DNA of 64,000 nucleotides from Pseudohaliea rubra DSM 19751 (lineage in GTDB: Bacteria; Pseudomonadota; Gammaproteobacteria; Pseudomonadales; Halieaceae), in the NCBI RefSeq assembly GCF_000764025.1, contig NZ_KN234764.1:16226-80225 (forward strand), written 5' to 3'. This document shows positions 59,711 through 64,000 of this stretch, in pieces. Made by a program: the position numbers and the translations under genes. The notes below the pieces were generated by a model. The model was not told the DNA's origin, searched no databases, and worked only from the letters and a program-made list of their open reading frames with translations. Each line of letters opens with the position of its first letter. The stretch's first letter is position 1.

Positions 59711-60662
59711 AAAAGCCGGCAAAGCGGTCGATGAAGGCCTGCAGCTGGTCGTCGGGCAGGTCGTTGATGCCCGCAGCGGCGGCGCGGCCACCGCCCGTGG
59801 GGAACTCGCGGCAGAGCTCGTCGGCGCCGGAGCGGTTGCTGAGGGGCGCGCGTACGCTCACCAGCAGGCCGCCGTCGCGCTTCGGCGTAAGCACCGCGTG
59901 GGCGCGCTCCGGGTTCGCGTTGGTCAGCTCGTTGCTGTAAACCCCGGAGACCCGGCGGGACCAGGCCTCGGCGGGGAGCAGGAACACCGCGGCGCGCTCG
60001 TCGGCATAGGCCGGCGACAGCTGCCGGGCCGCGCCCAGATCCTCGTGGTAGCCCGTCTCCAGCTGCTCGAAGATCGGCCGGTTGTCGGCCATGAAATCCT
60101 CTGGCTCGCTGTAGGGCAGCAGCTCCCGGAACAGGTCCGCCGGATGAAAATGAAGCTCCGACAGGTCTGGTCCGTAGCCATTGTAGTTGATGTAGATACC
60201 CAGATTCTCAAGGCGCGCAAGCCGCTCCTCGCTGCAGCCCAGGGGCCGGGCCAGGGCCTGGGCGCTCTCGCGCAGGTTGTCGCCGAAACTGCCGACCACG
60301 GCCCAGGGCCGGTGCGCGCCCTGGAGCACGCCATTGACCAGGGAGCTGGTACAGACGGTGGCTTCGGTGTTGATGTGCGCCTCGAAGGCTGGATGCTCGG
60401 GCAACTCCCCCGCGTAATGGTGGTCGCAGTACCAGACGCTGGCGCCGGCTGAGAGCAGATCGACCAGGGGCTGCCGATTCTTGTCGAGAGAGATATCGAG
60501 CACCGTGACCCGGTCGCCCTCCCCCGCCTGAACGCGGCTGAGAAGCGCAATATCCCGCTTCACACCAGTAACCAGCGCGGCCTCCCGGGGCTCGGCGAGG
60601 CGGAGCTGAAGCAGCGCGCAGATGCCATCCGCGTCGCCGTTGAAAACATCGAAAGCAGCCAT
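59697..60662 (-). CDS. DHH-family phosphoesterase-like protein
   Basis: A 321-residue protein. Metal-binding motifs are NGDADGICAL near the N-terminus, VLDISLDK and WYCDHHYAG. The C-terminal DHHA1-like substrate site has PTGGGRAAAAGINDLP. Relatives include nanoRNases, oligonucleotide or cyclic-dinucleotide phosphodiesterases and RecJ. The NGDADG variant is usual for a poorly studied subgroup. Pairing with HIT suggests nucleotide turnover. Confidence 0.82.
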   Translation of the reverse strand: MAAFDVFNGDADGICALLQLRLAEPREAALVTGVKRDIALLSRVQAGEGDRVTVLDISLDKNRQPLVDLLSAGASVWYCDHHYAGELPEHPAFEAHINTEATVCTSSLVNGVLQGAHRPWAVVGSFGDNLRESAQALARPLGCSEERLARLENLGIYINYNGYGPDLSELHFHPADLFRELLPYSEPEDFMADNRPIFEQLETGYHEDLGAARQLSPAYADERAAVFLLPAEAWSRRVSGVYSNELTNANPERAHAVLTPKRDGGLLVSVRAPLSNRSGADELCREFPTGGGRAAAAGINDLPDDQLQAFIDRFAGFYGAR

Positions 60663-60688
60663 GCAACCCTCGTTGGCTGGAAGTGAAC

Positions 60689-62698
60689 TCAGTCCGTCGC
60701 GGCCTTGCCGGCGAACAGCGTCTTGACGTTGGAATCAGTCGCCTCGCCGCGGCTTGCGCGGCGCACCACCCGGCCCTGTTTGACCCAGAGGTGGTCGTGG
60801 CGGACCTCGTGGCTGGCAAAACCGCTCACCGCCTCCGAGAGGAGCTCGGTGATGCCGCGGCAGTCCATGCCCTCGCAGCACTCGCGCAGCTTTTCCAGCG
60901 CCTTGCACACGTCACGGTAGTGGAGGCTCTCCTCCTCCGCGCGCATGATCATGGGATGGCCCGTGCCGCTGACGGAAGTACCGAGGAGCAGCTCCTCGTG
61001 GAGCTTTTCGCCCGGGCGCAGGCCGATAAATTCAATCTCCACGCCATTGTGCGCGGGCCCGCGGCCGCCGACCTCATGGCCGCTCAGGCGGATCATGCGC
61101 TTGGCCAGGTCGACGATCTGTACCGGCTCGCCCATGTCGAGGACGAAGACATCACCGCCGGTGCCCATGGCGCTGGCCTGGAGCACGAGCTGCGCCGCCT
61201 CCTGGATGCTCATGAAGTAGCGGGACACTTCCGGGTGGGTCACGGTCACCGGGCCGCCGCGCTCGATCTGGTCGCGGAACAGCGGCACCACGGAACCCGA
61301 GGAACCGAGCACATTACCGAAGCGCACCATGCAGAAACGGGTGTCCGTATCTTCCTGGGCGAGCCCCTGGAGGATGAGCTCGGCGAAGCGCTTGGAGGCG
61401 CCCATGATATTGGTGGGCCGCACGGCCTTGTCCGTGGAGATGAGCACGAAGGTCTCTACACCGGCGAGCCGGGCGGCCTCGGCCGCGTGCCAGGTACCGA
61501 AGGCATTGTTGGCGACACCCTCGGCCACGTTGTACTCGACCATGGGCACATGTTTGTAGGCGGCGGCGTGGTAGACCGTGTGCACACCGAAGGTGCGGTA
61601 AACAGTCTCCAGCCGCGCCTGATCGCGCACGGAGCCGAGGAGGCAGACCACATCGATGTAGGTGCCGGCCCGGGCCTGGAGATCGCGCAGCTCGCGCTCG
61701 ATGCGATAGAGCGCGAACTCGCTGTTGTCCAGAAGCACGAGCTCGCGCGGCCCGGCACTCAGAATCTGCCGGCAGAGCTCGGCGCCGATGGAGCCGCCGG
61801 CACCGGTGACCATAACCACCTTGTCGGTGATGCAGCGGTCGATGAGCTCCGGATGGGGCGGCACCGGGTCGCGGCCGAGCAGGTCATCGAGGTCGATGTC
61901 CTGAATCTGGTTGACCGTGGCGGCCCCGGAAACCAGTTCGTTGATCTTGGGCACCGTGCGCACATGCACCGGCAGACCGACCAGGGAGTTGATGATCTCC
62001 CGCCGGCGCTCGTGCGTGGCCGAGGGGATGGCGAGGAGCACCTGGGTGATAGCGTGTTCCCCCACCAGCCGCTCGAGGTCTGCAGGGCTCATCACCTGCA
62101 GACCGTTGATCACCGAATGCTGCGCCCGCGGGTCGTCGTCGACGAAAGCCACAACCCGGTACTGGTCACCGTGGTGCAGCGCCGTAAGCAGCTGGCGGCC
62201 GGACTCGCCGGCGCCGTAGATAATCACATTCTTGGAACTCGAGCGCAGCCGCGCCTGGTAATAGGCGCGCACCACAAGCCGCGAGCCACCGATGGAGAAC
62301 ATGGCGAGAGCCCAGTACACGAAGGGCGTGGAGCGCGGCACATCAGCACGGGTGAAGAAGATCGTGGCGCCGAGGACGAGGGTGGAATAGCTGGCCGCGG
62401 TGATGATGGACCAGATCGCCTGCTGGCCCATGTAGCGGATCACTGCCCGGTACAGTCCCATACGCAGGAAGATGACCGCGCTTGCAGCCAGGGTCACGAC
62501 CCCGCAGAGCACCTCGACAAAACCGATGTGGAAGGAGGCATTGCCGAAAGGATAAGCAACGGCAAGCCACAGAGCCGCAGCGACAAACACCATGTCCACC
62601 AGCAACACCAGGCCCTGCTTGATGTTGCGGGGAACCTTGATGACCCTGTCGGTCGCCGCGCGCAGGGCAGCCCACCGGCAGGAGAGCGCCTGCAGCAT
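60689..62698 (-). CDS. membrane UDP-sugar 4,6-dehydratase (WbpM/FlaA1/PglF-like)
   Basis: A ~669-residue protein for surface-glycan precursor synthesis. Four N-terminal helices (to about residue 130) and a first Rossmann domain (IIYGAGESGRQLLTAL) precede the catalytic SDR domain: TGAGGSIGAELCRQI, AAYKHVPMVEYN, and SMK-type TDKAVRPTNIMGASK. Two starts compete: ATG 62698 and GTG 62731. Neither has a well-placed ribosome site. Confidence 0.9.
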   Translation of the reverse strand: MLQALSCRWAALRAATDRVIKVPRNIKQGLVLLVDMVFVAAALWLAVAYPFGNASFHIGFVEVLCGVVTLAASAVIFLRMGLYRAVIRYMGQQAIWSIITAASYSTLVLGATIFFTRADVPRSTPFVYWALAMFSIGGSRLVVRAYYQARLRSSSKNVIIYGAGESGRQLLTALHHGDQYRVVAFVDDDPRAQHSVINGLQVMSPADLERLVGEHAITQVLLAIPSATHERRREIINSLVGLPVHVRTVPKINELVSGAATVNQIQDIDLDDLLGRDPVPPHPELIDRCITDKVVMVTGAGGSIGAELCRQILSAGPRELVLLDNSEFALYRIERELRDLQARAGTYIDVVCLLGSVRDQARLETVYRTFGVHTVYHAAAYKHVPMVEYNVAEGVANNAFGTWHAAEAARLAGVETFVLISTDKAVRPTNIMGASKRFAELILQGLAQEDTDTRFCMVRFGNVLGSSGSVVPLFRDQIERGGPVTVTHPEVSRYFMSIQEAAQLVLQASAMGTGGDVFVLDMGEPVQIVDLAKRMIRLSGHEVGGRGPAHNGVEIEFIGLRPGEKLHEELLLGTSVSGTGHPMIMRAEEESLHYRDVCKALEKLRECCEGMDCRGITELLSEAVSGFASHEVRHDHLWVKQGRVVRRASRGEATDSNVKTLFAGKAATD

Positions 62699-62790
62699 GT
62701 AAAGCGCTGCTTGCTTGACCAAGTTGTTCACTCCGCGCTGGTTGTGCGCCCGGTGGCTTTTGTTCTTTAGCCGCCACCAACTCGAGGATG

Positions 62791-63753
62791 TTACTGCAAG
62801 TGCCGGTACTTGGCCATGGCCAGCAGGATCGGGGCGTAGCCGAGGCCCAGGAGGAGCCAGGCCAGCGACGGTTCGGCGGCGGCAAACCAGGCCAGCGGGG
62901 TGAGCCAGGCCCACTGCACGGCGAGGAACAGACCGTCGACCCGCCCGTGGGAACCCCAGCGGCGAGCGAGGCGCTGGTAGAGGTGCTCCCGGTGGGCCTC
63001 GGTCAGAGGGGCGCCGCGGGCCACGCGCAGGAGCAGCGTAAAGCCGGCATCACTCACAAACAGCGCCAGCAGCAGAGGCCAGCAGACCGGCGACAGGCCC
63101 TCGCGCCAGGGGCCGGCGACCGCAAGCACAGCGAGGAGGAAGCCCGTGGGGATGCTTCCCGCATCGCCCATGAACAATCGGGCCGGCGGCCGGTTATGGA
63201 ACAGAAATCCCGCGTGGACACCGGCCAGAGCGAGGCAGAGAAACAGATAACCCGGTGCCGCACCGGCCTCCGCGGCCAGCCAGGCGCCCGCGGCGGCCGC
63301 AGACAGGCACTGCAGGGCCGCCAGGCCGTCGATCCCGTCCATAAAATTGTAGAAATTGGTAAAGGCCAGCACGGCGAAGGCCAGGGGCAGCCAGGCCAGC
63401 AGGCCGACGAGGCCACTGCCGACGATCACCCAGCCGGTGCCCAGCACCGCCGCAGCCGCGTAAAGTGCCAGCCGCAGGCCCGCGGGGAGCTGACGCAGAT
63501 CGTCGACGAAACCGACCAGAGCGAGGCCCACGCCCAGAGCCAGAGGCAGCGCGTAAGGACCGGGGGCCGCGTCGCCGAGCAGCAGCGCCGCCACCAGCGC
63601 GAACACCAGCGCAATACCCGCACCACTCGGCGTGGGCGTCACGTGGGAACTGCGGCCGGTGGGTTCGGCCAACCAGCGCCGGGAGCGAGCGAGCACCCCG
63701 TAGGCGCCCGCCAGCAGCACGGTCAGGATAGCGGCGCCAAGCACAAGCGCCAT
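62791..63753 (-). CDS. MraY/WecA-like undecaprenyl-phosphate sugar transferase
   Basis: A 320-residue multi-helix transferase that loads the first sugar-1-phosphate on the lipid carrier. Motifs are VGFVDDLRQLP, NFYNFMDGIDG, ARLFMGDAGSIP and HREHLYQRL. With the dehydratase downstream and the epimerase upstream it marks an O-antigen or exopolysaccharide locus. It overlaps the upstream gene in an ATGA. Confidence 0.92.
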   Translation of the reverse strand: MALVLGAAILTVLLAGAYGVLARSRRWLAEPTGRSSHVTPTPSGAGIALVFALVAALLLGDAAPGPYALPLALGVGLALVGFVDDLRQLPAGLRLALYAAAAVLGTGWVIVGSGLVGLLAWLPLAFAVLAFTNFYNFMDGIDGLAALQCLSAAAAGAWLAAEAGAAPGYLFLCLALAGVHAGFLFHNRPPARLFMGDAGSIPTGFLLAVLAVAGPWREGLSPVCWPLLLALFVSDAGFTLLLRVARGAPLTEAHREHLYQRLARRWGSHGRVDGLFLAVQWAWLTPLAWFAAAEPSLAWLLLGLGYAPILLAMAKYRHLQ

Positions 63754-64000
63754 CAGCGGTCCTCCCCGGCGGCAACCATGGCCGGGGCCACATCCTCGAA
63801 GCGCTGCTCCGGTCGCCAGCCCGTCACCGCGCGTACCGCGTCATTGCGGTAACGGTCCCAGCCGAGGAGCGCCGCCGCTGTCCCCCCGGGCCATTCGCCA
63901 CGGAGAGCGTCCCGCACCGTCGCGGCAACCCGCCAGGCCCAGGGCGCCAGGGTAGGTCCGGCCAACGCGCGACCCTGGGCCCGGGCGAGGGCCGCGCAGA
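63753..64000 (-). CDS. sugar-nucleotide epimerase/dehydratase, C-terminal part
   Basis: The last ~82 codons of a minus-strand gene running out of the window. The end (GWDRYRNDAVRAVTGWRP followed by a short helix) is typical of the C-terminus of NAD-dependent epimerases of polysaccharide loci. The frame is open to the window edge, so an internal ATG is not the start. Catalytic motifs lie outside. Confidence 0.7.
   Translation of the reverse strand, partial: CAALARAQGRALAGPTLAPWAWRVAATVRDALRGEWPGGTAAALLGWDRYRNDAVRAVTGWRPEQRFEDVAPAMVAAGEDR

Overview
The window is a GC-rich (roughly 65 %) gammaproteobacterial chromosome segment. The strongest taxonomic cue is the minus-strand block thrS-infC-rpmI-rplT-pheS-pheT-ihfA-merR-tRNA-Pro, an arrangement typical of Gammaproteobacteria. 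The proteobacterial dedicated sortase system, a YaiL-like DUF2058 protein, a DUF6435 protein and a RIO kinase fit a marine or halotolerant member. I cannot name the genus.

Layout. 1-3030: the 3' part of a long-chain acyl-CoA synthetase gene, remnants of insertion-sequence ends, and an intact IS481-family element lying 13 bp from the 3' end of tRNA-Pro. 3038-10644: the translation block (tRNA-Pro to thrS), with an ATT-started infC and a long hairpin repeat in the pheS leader. 10772-12384: a frameshifted GGDEF remnant and a di-haem cytochrome c peroxidase. 12349-18032: a complete dedicated sortase system (class GN sortase, VIT/vWA target, response regulator, sensor kinase). 18007-20340: uvrB and tRNA-Asn with a clear promoter and terminator.

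20436-22137 is the most unusual part. It is a three-gene plus-strand cluster. The first gene encodes a secretory signal peptide joined to a domain that matches eukaryotic ubiquitin at 68 of 76 positions, followed by a choice-of-anchor-U-like domain and an IPTL-CTERM-like tail. A coiled-coil protein and a small membrane protein follow. The coiled-coil gene has a close paralogue at 28267, so the pair brackets a 6.4 kb block of lipid-metabolism and signalling genes (HTATIP2-like reductase, crotonase, acyl-CoA synthetase, exported beta-propeller, PAS/HD-GYP protein with an in-frame amber codon).

28.8-47.7 kb holds ordinary single genes and short operons: a DUF3127 OB-fold-like protein, a PGPGW membrane protein, an SlyD-like isomerase, a CehA/McbA metallohydrolase, an HAD-like protein without its catalytic Asp motif, a transglutaminase, a GST, a TauD-like dioxygenase, an SDR, a Nudix hydrolase, hemolysin III, a Na/Ca exchanger, a DEAD helicase, a RIO kinase and a serine hydrolase. 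47.9-52.2 kb is a MacAB-like efflux operon with two permeases. 52.2-52.44 kb is a 54-bp tandem array ending in a long hairpin whose loop is shared with the hairpin near 7.36 kb. 52.7-55.7 kb groups a SulP transporter, a tandem Usp protein and a beta-carbonic anhydrase, suggesting bicarbonate handling. 55.8-60.7 kb holds two transporters, an aldo/keto reductase, a DUF6524 protein, a HIT protein and a DHH protein. 60.7-64.0 kb is the edge of a surface-polysaccharide locus.

I found no rRNA genes, CRISPR array or prophage.
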